Origin: Thermosediminibacteraceae bacterium
Lineage (GTDB): Bacteria; Bacillota; Thermosediminibacteria; Thermosediminibacterales; Thermosediminibacteraceae
Assembly (NCBI GenBank): GCA_021890755.1
Contig: JAKKUQ010000002.1
Span: forward strand, 1-64,000
Direction: 5' to 3'
DNA length: 64,000 bases
Shown here: in pieces, positions 9,584 through 18,353 of the stretch
Layout: every line of letters starts with the position of its first letter
Position numbering within the stretch: the first letter of the stretch is position 1
Program-made: the position numbers and the translations under genes
The notes under the pieces: generated by a model
Database searches by the model: none
Told to the model about the DNA's origin: nothing
Seen by the model: only the letters and a program-made list of their open reading frames with translations

Positions 9584-10690
9584 TCACCCTTTTTCGTAAA
9601 ACTCGATAACGGCATCCACTATAAATTTAATTTGTTCGTCGGTTAGCTCCGGATATATGGGGAGCGACAAGTTGCTTTCGCAGGTCTTTTCGGCTATCGG
9701 CATGTCCCCTTTTTCATAGCCCAAATCTTTATATGCTTCCTGTAGGTGAAGGGGTAGTGGATAGTATATCCCCGTTGGTATGCCCTTTTGTTCCAGATGC
9801 TTTTTTAGTTCGTCCCTATTCGGCGCGAGGATGGTATAAAGGTGAAATACATGGCTTTTTTCATCTTTTATGTCCGGCGTTTTTACGGGAGTATTTTTCA
9901 ATAGCTCGTTATAGAGCTTTGCCTTTTGCCTTCTCGCTTCGTTCCAGGAGTCGATATACTTTAGCTTTACCCTCAATATCGCCGCCTGGATTTCATCGAG
10001 GCGGCTGTTGTATCCAACCGCTTCATGGAAGTATTTTTTCCTGCTTCCGTGAACGCGAAGGAGCCTGATCTTCTCGGCAAGTTCATCGTCGTTCGTTACT
10101 ACAAGGCCGCCGTCTCCGTAAGCTCCCAGGTTTTTGGTTGGAAAAAATGAGAAGCAACCGGCTTTGCCGATAGTGCCAACTTTCCTGCCGTTTATTTCCG
10201 CACCTATTGCCTGGCAGGCGTCTTCTATAACGTAGAGGCCGTGTTTTTCTGCCAGCGCTGTAATTTTATCCATGTCGGCAGCCTGGCCAAAGATATGGAC
10301 GGGGATTATGGCTTTCGTTTTTTCGCTTATCTTTTTCTCTATTTCTTCAGGGCATATATTAAAAGTATTGGGATCTATATCAGCAAAGACGGGCTTTGCC
10401 CCCACCCGGGAAATGCACTCAGCGGAGGCGAAAAAGGTGTATGGAGATGTGATCACTTCATCGCCAGGGCCTATACCCAGGGCATCCAATGTCAGCACCA
10501 GGGCGTCGGTGCCGTTGGCAACGGCGATGGCGTGCTTTACGCCCAGGTATGCGGCTATTTCTTCTTCGAAGGCTTTTACATTAGGACCCATTATGTACTG
10601 GCCGCTTTCTACGGCGTCTATAATGGCCTTTTTTATCTCTTCTTTTATGGTCTCATACTGAGCTTTGAGGTCTAAAAATTGTAATTTCAT
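9584..10690 (-). CDS. wbpE: DegT/DnrJ/EryC1-type PLP aminotransferase, WbpE-like
   Basis: A 368-aa sugar aminotransferase. It shows GQYIMGPNVKAFEEEIA, the PLP-pocket stretch VANGTDALVLTLDALGIG (about 58-75), GDEVITSPYTFFASAE, DACQAIGAE, and the Schiff-base Lys in SFFPTKNLGAYGDGG (near residue 185). It would transfer an amino group from glutamate to the 3-keto UDP-sugar made by the WbpB-like enzyme. The ATG is preceded by AAAGGACG. It is the first gene of the compact five-gene pathway cluster. A different amino sugar (for example 4-amino) would be the alternative if the neighbours were not so specific. Confidence 0.9.
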   Translation of the reverse strand: MKLQFLDLKAQYETIKEEIKKAIIDAVESGQYIMGPNVKAFEEEIAAYLGVKHAIAVANGTDALVLTLDALGIGPGDEVITSPYTFFASAECISRVGAKPVFADIDPNTFNICPEEIEKKISEKTKAIIPVHIFGQAADMDKITALAEKHGLYVIEDACQAIGAEINGRKVGTIGKAGCFSFFPTKNLGAYGDGGLVVTNDDELAEKIRLLRVHGSRKKYFHEAVGYNSRLDEIQAAILRVKLKYIDSWNEARRQKAKLYNELLKNTPVKTPDIKDEKSHVFHLYTILAPNRDELKKHLEQKGIPTGIYYPLPLHLQEAYKDLGYEKGDMPIAEKTCESNLSLPIYPELTDEQIKFIVDAVIEFYEKG

Positions 10691-10723
10691 GGCTTGACGT
10701 CCTTTCTATGATAAAGTTAAGAG

Positions 10724-13621
10724 TTATTTTTTGTAAAGTAAAATCCTTTTCAATATGATGTCACTTTCAGGCGAAATAAAAACTCTTATCCTTACATTCT
10801 TCCCTTCAACTTCATTGGAAGCGTTGAAATCCAATAAATTGGAGCTTGAGCTGAGTATCACCTTTTTGTCAGCAATTATTTCTACATTATGTCCTCCCTT
10901 TAATATCTCCGCTTCCAGTTCCATCCTGTAAGATTTTCCTTCTTCCAGGTTTATCGCTTCAGCTAGGTCTAAGGTCATTTGCGATTCTCCGGTTGACTTT
11001 ACCTTACTATACCCGCCCGAGTTTACCTTTATCTCTCCTTTACCTGAAACGCGCCAGAGATCGGGCCGAGCGTCTTCATTAAGATCCATTCCGAAGTTAG
11101 CCGCAAAGACAAGGTTTTTCAGCTTGTTTACAGTTTCCAACTTTGTGTTTTCTAAGAGTTTTTCGGTTTTCGTAAGGTAAAGCATCAAATTTTTCGTCGC
11201 TGTAAGCTTTTCTACCCCAGGGTCGTTCTTCGGTGACTTCCGGTTGAGCTCCAATATCCTTTCGGGTATGGCAAGGCATTTTTGCAATAGTTCCTTTGCC
11301 CGGGCTGTTTCATTTTTCGCTATATATATCTCTGCCACTTTTTCGTATCCTTCGGCCAGGGTTTCCCATACATTGATGTTATAAGGATTCAACCTTGCCG
11401 TCTCTTCCAGCAATGAAAGACCCTCTTCCAGTCTTCCTTTACTTAAATAGGTTGCAGCAAGTAAAGTCTTCATCTTGGCGTTATATGGATCAAGTGCGAC
11501 GGCTTCTTCTCTTAGCTTTAGTGCCTTTTCTTTATACTCTTCGTTTCCTTTTTGTCCCCCTATTATATCGTATATCTGGGAAAGGTCTGCTTTGAAGGAA
11601 GCGGTAAGCGGGTCGTATTTGGATGCTTTCTCGAAGGCTTTTTTTGCTTCCGCAATGTCGCCGTTACGCAGTGCTCCAACGGCCTTTTGTCCGTAAGCAT
11701 AGCCGGCGTAGAGTGTTCCTGACCCGAGGATAAAAATGAGAACAAGGATTCCTGCAACCCATATCGCATAAGATCCGGTATCTATCGGCTTTTTCCTCTC
11801 TGCCGTAGCGGATGACGCACCCTCCGCAGCCGCAAAGCCGAATAGCGCCCAAAGATAGATTGCCACAGCCGAAAGGGATAAGTTAAAATCCACGGCGCTG
11901 TGCCCCAAAACCGCAAAAGCGGAAGAAAGTACAGACCAGTTTACGGTACCGCGCACCGGATTATCGACTTTATTTGAGGCAAGATTCCTTATAATCAGCA
12001 CCAGCACGGAAAGAAAGGCTATAAGGCCTAATATCCCCGCCTCCACCGCAAGCTGCAGGAAGAAGCTGTGAACTTCCGTGGTGAAGTACCGGTATGACTG
12101 GTATGCAAAATAAGCCGCCTTCCAGCCTCCGCCGCCCCAACCTATAATTGGGCGATCCTTTATCATTTTTAAGGCGTCCCGGTAAAAGCTTAGCCTTCCC
12201 TGAACGCTGCGCTCGCCAAAGCTTATACTTGCGATCCTCTTGGCTATGGCTTCGGGTATATATTTATACGCCAGGATAATCCGCTGCCTTGCCGCTTTGT
12301 CGCTTGACTCGAATATTTCGGCATTGCTAAAAGTGACGGATGTACCGGGATAGCGGTTGCTGAAGCCTATCTGGAGCTTTCTTGTATCTTCCAGGGTTTT
12401 GAAACGGATTTCCACCGGCTGATTTTCTAAAAGCTCATTGAAGTACTCATTTTTGATCCTCTGCGATTTGTTGTTTTCGCCCACGCTGTTTATTAGGACA
12501 GCGCCGCCCCAATGGTTTTCCTTGCTCCCTGGTCTCGCCGTCACCGTCACTTTTAAGACGTATTCGGTATCCGGCTCTACATTGCTTATGGTGTACCAGG
12601 AGGTCTTCCAACTTTCGGATTCGCTAGCTTCGTGGGAAAGGGTTAGCGGTTTTTCGGTGGTAAAAGCTATATAAGCGCCGCCTCCCGCCAATATTGCAAC
12701 GATAACGAGAGCCGAAAGCAACGTTACGGGCCTTATGCGGACAGAAAAGCGCTCGCTGAGCTTTTCAAAGATGAAAAACATTGCCGGGGTAAGTACGAGT
12801 CCTGCAAGATACCAAAGCCAAACCTTCACTCCCTGCCCGCCGGAAATGCTAGAGCCGAAGACCGGCGAGATCAGGATGCCCGCCGCAAAGCACTGCATGG
12901 AATAACCCAGTGCCTTCATCTTATAAGCCCCTGGGATGCCCGCAATGAGGATAAGGTAAAACACAGGAAACATAAGCCATGCAGCCCTGGAAAGGGTAAA
13001 GAGAAAGGCTAAGAATAATGTATAGTTTATAGCCGAAAGGGCGAACCTTTGCCAGCGCTTTTCAGCTACCGCCTGAAGCCCCAATCCCAGTATTAGTGCA
13101 GCTGTAAGATATGCCGCAAGCGTATTCGGGTACTGGAGGGTAGAGTTTATCCTTCCGCCCACAAAAGCTCCCGGGTATTTTACCGTGCCCGCTGCTGCGC
13201 CAATGCCTAAAAGAGCAACACCTGCAGCCGAAAGCACCAGGGTCCAAAGGATTATCCTTTTTTCCCGTTCGCCCCGGGCCATGTCCGAGACGAGGTAATA
13301 AACTATGAAGTAATTTATGTACTTCAAAAATTCACCTACGGCATATCGCAGATTTACCGCCGAAAATAATGAGATTAGATAAGCTGCGACGACGGCTAAT
13401 GCAGCATAGTCTACCGAACACCGGAAAAACCGGGTTCCCTGAAGGGCGAAGGCCCTATAAATCAGCCACGCCAGAAATAAGATGCCGCTAAATATATGGG
13501 TTGGCAGGAGCTCCTTGTCGAAAAATAGTCCCCTGAAATAGGGAGGGTAAAAAAGGAGCACCAAGAGGGCAGCAAACAATATGTAATATATGTCTCTTTT
13601 TTCTTTCTTCAAATTCTTCAC
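10724..13621 (-). CDS. O-antigen ligase/polymerase-like membrane protein with TPR repeats and two beta-sandwich-like regions
   Basis: A 965-aa membrane protein. About 10 or more membrane segments in residues 10-310 and 500-640 frame a conserved Wzy_C-type block (IIGWGGGGWKAAYFAY, then EVHSFFLQLAVEAGILG, around 475-520). Between the two membrane blocks lies a soluble stretch (about 320-440) of beta-rich, jelly-roll-like character, starting near LSHEASESESW. Residues about 640-810 have TPR-like helices (AVGALRNGDIAEAKKAFEKA, ALDPYNAKMKTLLAATYL, RLNPYNINVWETLAEGYE). The C-terminus (about 830-965) is another beta-rich region. Likely role: polymerising or attaching the glycan outside the membrane. 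The start codon is GTG or a nearby TTG. Confidence 0.8.
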   Translation of the reverse strand: MKNLKKEKRDIYYILFAALLVLLFYPPYFRGLFFDKELLPTHIFSGILFLAWLIYRAFALQGTRFFRCSVDYAALAVVAAYLISLFSAVNLRYAVGEFLKYINYFIVYYLVSDMARGEREKRIILWTLVLSAAGVALLGIGAAAGTVKYPGAFVGGRINSTLQYPNTLAAYLTAALILGLGLQAVAEKRWQRFALSAINYTLFLAFLFTLSRAAWLMFPVFYLILIAGIPGAYKMKALGYSMQCFAAGILISPVFGSSISGGQGVKVWLWYLAGLVLTPAMFFIFEKLSERFSVRIRPVTLLSALVIVAILAGGGAYIAFTTEKPLTLSHEASESESWKTSWYTISNVEPDTEYVLKVTVTARPGSKENHWGGAVLINSVGENNKSQRIKNEYFNELLENQPVEIRFKTLEDTRKLQIGFSNRYPGTSVTFSNAEIFESSDKAARQRIILAYKYIPEAIAKRIASISFGERSVQGRLSFYRDALKMIKDRPIIGWGGGGWKAAYFAYQSYRYFTTEVHSFFLQLAVEAGILGLIAFLSVLVLIIRNLASNKVDNPVRGTVNWSVLSSAFAVLGHSAVDFNLSLSAVAIYLWALFGFAAAEGASSATAERKKPIDTGSYAIWVAGILVLIFILGSGTLYAGYAYGQKAVGALRNGDIAEAKKAFEKASKYDPLTASFKADLSQIYDIIGGQKGNEEYKEKALKLREEAVALDPYNAKMKTLLAATYLSKGRLEEGLSLLEETARLNPYNINVWETLAEGYEKVAEIYIAKNETARAKELLQKCLAIPERILELNRKSPKNDPGVEKLTATKNLMLYLTKTEKLLENTKLETVNKLKNLVFAANFGMDLNEDARPDLWRVSGKGEIKVNSGGYSKVKSTGESQMTLDLAEAINLEEGKSYRMELEAEILKGGHNVEIIADKKVILSSSSNLLDFNASNEVEGKNVRIRVFISPESDIILKRILLYKK

Positions 13622-13714
13622 CGCCTATTTTTACATTTTTTGCTGTTTTTTAACTTCATCACTAATATTCTACAAAAACATACTATTTCCCTGCTACCCT
13701 CTCAGCGGAATAAA

Positions 13715-14431
13715 TCAAATAATCTTTTTCTTTTTCCTCTTTTTACCCTCCTCGCCGTAGTAGTAATAGTAATAATAATACCCACCGCTCTTTTCCTGTT
13801 TAACTTTATTTAGCACCACTCCAAGAATCCTGGCGTTCACTTTTTCCAGCTGCTGCTTTGCCACAATAGCAGCTTCCCTCTCAGTAGAACCCGCTTCCAC
13901 CACCAGAATCACACCGTCCACCAGCGATGAAAGGATCGATGCGTCGGCCACGCTGTTCACCGGGGGAGCGTCTATAAGAACCATGTCATATTCCGAGGCT
14001 ACTTGATCCAGAAAATTCTTCATCCTGGCAGAACCCAGTATTTCGGCCGGGTTTGGCGGAACCGGTCCGCTGGTGATGACGTGGAGGTTTTCCACCTTCG
14101 TCTTATTTATCACTGCATCTTTTGGCAGGTTTTCGGCAAGGAGATTGGAAAGTCCTTTGTAATTTTCCAGCAAGAATAACTTATATATATTCGGCCTTCT
14201 GAGGTCAGCATCCACAAGAAGCACTTTACTTCCAGCACTCGCAATGCAGATTGCCAGATTCGCAATAACGGTGCTCTTTCCTTCTTGTGGAACGCTGCTT
14301 GTTACCATTATCTTTTTCAGGGGCCTGTCCACGCTTGCAAACTGGAGATTGGTCCTGAGCATCCGAAAAGCTTCCGAAACGACGGATTTCGGGTCATCCA
14401 TCAGAAACAATTCTGGATATCTTTCATCCAT
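13715..14431 (-). CDS. CpsD/CapB/YwqD-type protein-tyrosine kinase
   Basis: A 238-aa bacterial tyrosine kinase (BY-kinase). It has Walker A in SSVPQEGKSTVIANLA (about 45-60), Walker A' in VLLVDADLRRP (about 70-80), Walker B in MVLIDAPPVNSVADAS (about 150-165), and the N-terminal EAFRMLRTNLQFA. The C-terminal tail has eight consecutive Tyr, then acidic and Lys-rich residues; such Tyr clusters are autophosphorylation sites in this family. It needs the membrane modulator encoded directly upstream, which it overlaps by one base (TAATG). Phosphorylation cycling should control chain length and export of the polysaccharide, and the CpsB-like phosphatase nearby would reverse it. Confidence 0.93.
   Translation of the reverse strand: MDERYPELFLMDDPKSVVSEAFRMLRTNLQFASVDRPLKKIMVTSSVPQEGKSTVIANLAICIASAGSKVLLVDADLRRPNIYKLFLLENYKGLSNLLAENLPKDAVINKTKVENLHVITSGPVPPNPAEILGSARMKNFLDQVASEYDMVLIDAPPVNSVADASILSSLVDGVILVVEAGSTEREAAIVAKQQLEKVNARILGVVLNKVKQEKSGGYYYYYYYYGEEGKKRKKKKII
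13757..13780 (-). repeat. Trinucleotide repeat coding for eight tyrosines
   Basis: Eight consecutive TAT/TAC codons in the tail of the tyrosine kinase form a short trinucleotide microsatellite. Slippage here would change the number of phosphorylatable tyrosines without shifting the frame. Confidence 0.85.
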
Positions 14432-15144
14432 TATGCTACCTCTCCCTTTTCAATGTACGGTATCGTCCCTATCACCGGGAGTCCCAGGTATTTTGCTACA
14501 TCTTCCGGTGACTTTATTGAGGTATCCATGAATTCCAGGACAAAAGCAATGAAAATCCCTACCATCAGGCCCAGAACCAATGCAAGCGCTAAATTCAATG
14601 CCGGTCTTGGCTCCACCTTCCGGTATATGGGTATTGCTTCGTCGATTACCTGGACATTTTCAACGTTCATTATTCTCATAACCTGCTTTGAAAAGCTCCT
14701 TGCCGTCTCGTTGGCTATGGTGGCAGCCATTTCCGGGTCATGGTCCGACACCCGGATCTCTATTATCTCAGTATCCTTCACGAGATTTACCTGGATGCGG
14801 GACCTTAGGTCCTCGAAGGAAGTGCTAAGCTTAAGGTTTTTTATAACTTCTTCAAGAACCGAACGGCTTTTGGCGATCTCGCCGTAAGTGGAAACCAAAA
14901 GGCGGTTGGTCTGAATCTCCTGATAGGTTATCTGGGCATTCGGGTCCTGGATTTTATGTGCGGGTTTTACCACCATTAAGGTGGTGTAGGATTGATATAC
15001 GGGTTTTTTAAAATAGAATGTGTATACGGCCGTTACGGCAAGAGAAATAATAACGATAATGCCGATTATTATTGCCCGTCTTTTTAATATGTCTATAATT
15101 TCTTTTAGCGATATTTCCTCTTCAAAAGCCTCCCTTTCTTCCAA
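14431..15144 (-). CDS. YveK/CapA-type polysaccharide co-polymerase (kinase modulator)
   Basis: A 237-aa Wzz-domain protein. It begins with an acidic ISLKEIIDILKRRAIIIG, has one membrane helix at about 25-47, an extracellular region with YQEIQTNRLLVSTYGEIAKS, the Pro-rich VIDEAIPIYRKVEPRPALN before the second helix (about 190-215), and a short cytoplasmic tail (YLGLPVIGTIPY) that in this family activates the partner kinase. The start is TTG, with GAGGGGGGC in front. It overlaps the kinase gene by one base. A second, larger Wzz-type protein is encoded about 5 kb upstream in the same locus. Confidence 0.9.
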   Translation of the reverse strand: MEEREAFEEEISLKEIIDILKRRAIIIGIIVIISLAVTAVYTFYFKKPVYQSYTTLMVVKPAHKIQDPNAQITYQEIQTNRLLVSTYGEIAKSRSVLEEVIKNLKLSTSFEDLRSRIQVNLVKDTEIIEIRVSDHDPEMAATIANETARSFSKQVMRIMNVENVQVIDEAIPIYRKVEPRPALNLALALVLGLMVGIFIAFVLEFMDTSIKSPEDVAKYLGLPVIGTIPYIEKGEVA

Positions 15145-15158
15145 TTAAAAAGCCCCCC

Positions 15159-15695
15159 TCATTTTGCAATATGCTTATATTTTTTGTATAGCGCTCTGAT
15201 CTCCTCTATCTCTTCCGGAGTAAATCTTTTTAAGGCAAGTTTTACCGCTTGTTGCTTTTCACTTTCCGTAAGCCCTCCTTTTAAAAGCCCAAGGAGGTAC
15301 TTTATGTCATCCGCGGTAAGCCTTTTGGCTACAAGCCTGAGTATCCGCCTCTTATCGGAAAAACTAATATTTTTTGCAATTTCCTCGACCGTGGTCTCCT
15401 CAGAGTATTTTTCTTTGCTGCCAGCAGAACTTTGGGATGATAGCCTTTCATACTCGGGGAGTTGTCCCCCTTTTGGGGTGCTTGCATTAAGCCCTTTTTC
15501 CGAAGTATCAGGCGCATCCGGGATTTTCTCATTTTCTAAATTTTCTCCCTTAGGCTGACTTTCTCTTTCGCCTTCAGTTACCTCCCAGATGTAGTTCGGA
15601 AAGACTACGTCGAAAGATTTATTTACTACGATGAATAAAAATGATAATATCAAACCCAGTAAGATTATAAGACCAACTAAAATCCTTTTTTTCAT
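15159..15695 (-). CDS. Membrane-anchored protein of unknown function
   Basis: A 178-aa protein I cannot assign to a family. It has an N-terminal signal-anchor (KKRILVGLIILLGLILSFLFIVV, quoted in part; residues about 3-24), then a low-complexity hydrophilic linker rich in Glu, Pro and Ser (about 40-105). A helical C-terminal region carries two similar halves: FSDKRRILRLVAKRLTADD followed by AVKLALKRFTPEEIEEIR. The ATG follows GGGAGAAAAGAA. It lies between the SLH gene and the kinase modulator, so it may be an extracellular or wall-proximal accessory of polymer assembly. The two half-repeats could form a small helical bundle. Confidence 0.75.
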   Translation of the reverse strand: MKKRILVGLIILLGLILSFLFIVVNKSFDVVFPNYIWEVTEGERESQPKGENLENEKIPDAPDTSEKGLNASTPKGGQLPEYERLSSQSSAGSKEKYSEETTVEEIAKNISFSDKRRILRLVAKRLTADDIKYLLGLLKGGLTESEKQQAVKLALKRFTPEEIEEIRALYKKYKHIAK

Positions 15696-15723
15696 TTCTT
15701 TTCTCCCAATATTTTTTTATCCG

Positions 15724-15745
15724 GGGGTACTCTTTCGAGTACCCC
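15724..15745. other. Strong intergenic hairpin
   Basis: A perfect 9-bp stem GGGGTACTC/GAGTACCCC with a TTTC loop lies in the 57-base gap after the larger SLH gene. On the minus strand it is not followed by a T-run, so it is more likely an RNA stabiliser or processing element between the SLH gene and the next gene than a terminator. Confidence 0.5.
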
Positions 15746-15752
15746 TTATTTA

Positions 15753-18254
15753 TCAGTTGTTATAGAGGCCGTAGATGAGTTTTACCGCCTCGGCCCTGGT
15801 GGTGTTGGCCTCCGGCCTCAAGGTCCCATCAGGATAACCGTTTACTATGCCCAATTCAACGAGCAGCGCCGCGTGGTCTTTGGCGTAAGGTTCAACCTTT
15901 GCCGCATCGATGAACGGGGCAAGCAGCGCGTCGGCATCTTTTGATGGTTTACGGGAAAGAGCTCTTCCAACGATAGCCATTATTTCCTGCCTTGTTATCT
16001 TGGCGCTGGGGTCGAAGACTTTGCCTTCAATCCTACCGGTAATGAGACCGTTCTGGTAAGCGGTCTCGATGTAGTCGGCGTACCAGGCATCGGTTGCGAC
16101 GTCTTCGAAGGAACCTTTATATGGCACGATATCAAGCTCGAGGGCATTTACCATAAGCTTTGCAAATTCGGCGCGGGTTATGCCATCGTCAGGTACAAAC
16201 TTTTGTGGAGTCCTTCCGTGGACCACGTGCTTTGCCGCCATGGATTCGACGTAATCTTTGGCCCAGTGCTTTGCTATGTCATCGAAGGTCTTATCGTATT
16301 CAAGAAGCGCGTAGGTGCTGAGGTGGGAAAGATTCGCTCTTATTTCGCCGCTGGCCCTGTCGACTTTGCCACCGACGAATTCGGCTCTGCCCTCATTTTC
16401 GTTGATGAAGTAGATTCCAAGCTTGTCTATATTTGTGGTAAGGCCTTTTATAGAAAAGCGCAGGGTTAGCTTCTTCTTAAAGGACGCCGGGCTATCTCCA
16501 GCAAGGACGCTGACATCCATGGCAGAACCTACCGGCTTCATTTTTTCTACGTCTTCAATGTTCTTGAGCACTTCGTTTGCGTCCTTTGTTTCGACGTTTA
16601 TCTTCAGACCCTTAATATCCTTTGTTTCCACGGAACCTGCCGGGATATCTATACCCACTTTCTTGAGGTTGACGGTCAGGGCAGCGCCCTTTTCAAAGGC
16701 TTTTGCCGCAAGGTCTGCGGGGAGTTCGATGGTTGCCTTATCGGCTATTTCTTCACGGTCCGTAAGGTTTATCACAAGGGCAAGCTTTTTGCCTTTGGCT
16801 TTTTCCACCGCTTCATCGAGGAGCTTCAGGAGGTTGCTGACGGTTTTTTCGTCGAAGGTTACAACTGCTTTGCCTTCGTCTACGGTAACTTCAGCCACAT
16901 CAGAGGGCACTTCAACGGTTACCGGCTTGTCATCGTCTTCAGGGATTTTGATTTCGGGCTTGCCGGGTGCAGTGCCTCCTCCACCGCCGCCGCCACCGAT
17001 GCCACCAGGTTCTCCCTCAGGTGGAGTTTCGCTCGGAAGGCCTTCCACATCATATTTTTGGGCCTTCAGATATTCGGCTATTGCTTTTGCGTCTTCGCCG
17101 GTGAAGTTTTTAAGGACTTCATTTGCGGCAGATATTATGCTGTCTATATCTTCCTGTTGTGATATAGGCGCAATTTCTTTTTCCTCAAGTGCTTCATTCA
17201 ATTCCTCAAAAAGATCGGAGGCCATATTCTCTTTTATACTAATCCTGCCATTATCATAAACAACTGTTAGATTATTTTTCGCTATGACTTCATTGTTTTT
17301 AATGAAAACTAAAAAGCTTCTAAAGTTGTCGAACTCGTCTATTACCTTATCGTAGAATTTTTTCAAAGGAGCATTATCTTTTTTGAATATTTCATCGAAG
17401 GTTAACTTTGCCCACGTTATGAAATGTCCATCTTCAGATAATGGTATCTTATCTTCAAGCATGGATTCCAATTCTTCATACCCATTTTCCTCTTTGAATA
17501 TTCTATATGCCTCCGAAAGCGTTTCTGCAGTTATTCCTGCGTTTTCAAGCCTTTCCTTTATATTGTCATTCAAATTGGCAAATAATGTCCCTATAATTTT
17601 ATCTTTCTCATCCAATTCTCCTTTTAAAGTGCTTAGCAATCGCAAGGCTTTATCTTCATGTCCAGAGATATATTCTTGAATAACCCCTAAAGCATCTTTT
17701 ACATTTTCATACTCTTTTCCAATTTCTACATCGTTAACAGTTATTGTATCTTCATAAATTTCGCTTAGATTTCCTTTTTCATCTTCTGCGAGGCAGAGGA
17801 AATATATTATTTGTTCTACACCTTGCTTTTCAAGTTCTTTAAAATAATTATTTAATATTGCATACTTTGGATGACGAACAGAAATTTCCTCAATAGGTTC
17901 AGCCGAAGAAGAACCTCCTACACTAAATCGCTTCCCCGGATAGTCTTTATATATTTCCCAAAATTTATCAAATGTAATCTCGCTATAATTCAATCTTTTA
18001 ATATCCTTTAAAAAACTCATTATCTTATCTTTTTCTTTTATCGCATTGTAAAATGTCTCATCAACATATGCACAGTGCACGGCTATAAGGTTTCTTCCAT
18101 CTTCTGCAGTGACTTGAAATTTCAAATAATCCGGGTCATCCGTTATTTTTTCAACCTTAATTTCAAATCCTTCATCGGTCTGGGCTATGGCGTTCGTCGG
18201 AAAGGCCCATGCAACTAGCAACAGTACCAAAAAAAGCGATAAGAGCTTTTTCAA
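15753..18254 (-). CDS. S-layer-homology (SLH) surface protein, 833 aa
   Basis: A secreted wall-bound protein. It has a signal peptide with cleavage probably after the AIA at residues 22-24, a helical region of about 400 residues, a Gly-rich linker (GGIGGGGGGGG near 415-427), and a beta-rich region (about 440-655). Three C-terminal SLH modules (about 657-833) each have the [IT]TR[AQ]E motif: ITRAEFAKL, ITRQEIMAI and TTRAEAVKL. SLH trimers bind secondary cell-wall polymer. The start codon is TTG with AAGGGGG seven bases upstream. A following ATG in another frame is not the start. What the upper part binds is unknown. Confidence 0.92.
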   Translation of the reverse strand: MKKLLSLFLVLLLVAWAFPTNAIAQTDEGFEIKVEKITDDPDYLKFQVTAEDGRNLIAVHCAYVDETFYNAIKEKDKIMSFLKDIKRLNYSEITFDKFWEIYKDYPGKRFSVGGSSSAEPIEEISVRHPKYAILNNYFKELEKQGVEQIIYFLCLAEDEKGNLSEIYEDTITVNDVEIGKEYENVKDALGVIQEYISGHEDKALRLLSTLKGELDEKDKIIGTLFANLNDNIKERLENAGITAETLSEAYRIFKEENGYEELESMLEDKIPLSEDGHFITWAKLTFDEIFKKDNAPLKKFYDKVIDEFDNFRSFLVFIKNNEVIAKNNLTVVYDNGRISIKENMASDLFEELNEALEEKEIAPISQQEDIDSIISAANEVLKNFTGEDAKAIAEYLKAQKYDVEGLPSETPPEGEPGGIGGGGGGGGTAPGKPEIKIPEDDDKPVTVEVPSDVAEVTVDEGKAVVTFDEKTVSNLLKLLDEAVEKAKGKKLALVINLTDREEIADKATIELPADLAAKAFEKGAALTVNLKKVGIDIPAGSVETKDIKGLKINVETKDANEVLKNIEDVEKMKPVGSAMDVSVLAGDSPASFKKKLTLRFSIKGLTTNIDKLGIYFINENEGRAEFVGGKVDRASGEIRANLSHLSTYALLEYDKTFDDIAKHWAKDYVESMAAKHVVHGRTPQKFVPDDGITRAEFAKLMVNALELDIVPYKGSFEDVATDAWYADYIETAYQNGLITGRIEGKVFDPSAKITRQEIMAIVGRALSRKPSKDADALLAPFIDAAKVEPYAKDHAALLVELGIVNGYPDGTLRPEANTTRAEAVKLIYGLYNN

Positions 18255-18353
18255 ATTTCATCCCCCTTTCTTCTCAATGAATAATCATTCAAAATGATTT
18301 ATAAAACCCGACAAAAGCTCCCTTTCCCATCCCCCCCTCTTCTGTTTTTACAA

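Noticed and set aside
10241-10675. Long plus-strand frames opposite the aminotransferase gene
   Set aside because: They are antisense to a well-matched DegT-family enzyme and reflect its codon bias; no RBS or domain.
16975-17015. GGT/CCA-rich run as a possible repeat locus
   Set aside because: It encodes the Gly-rich linker of the SLH protein in frame and is not a separate element.
16423-17259. 278-codon plus-strand frame, Ser-rich with a Pro run
   Set aside because: It is the antisense of the SLH protein; the Pro run is only the complement of its Gly linker.
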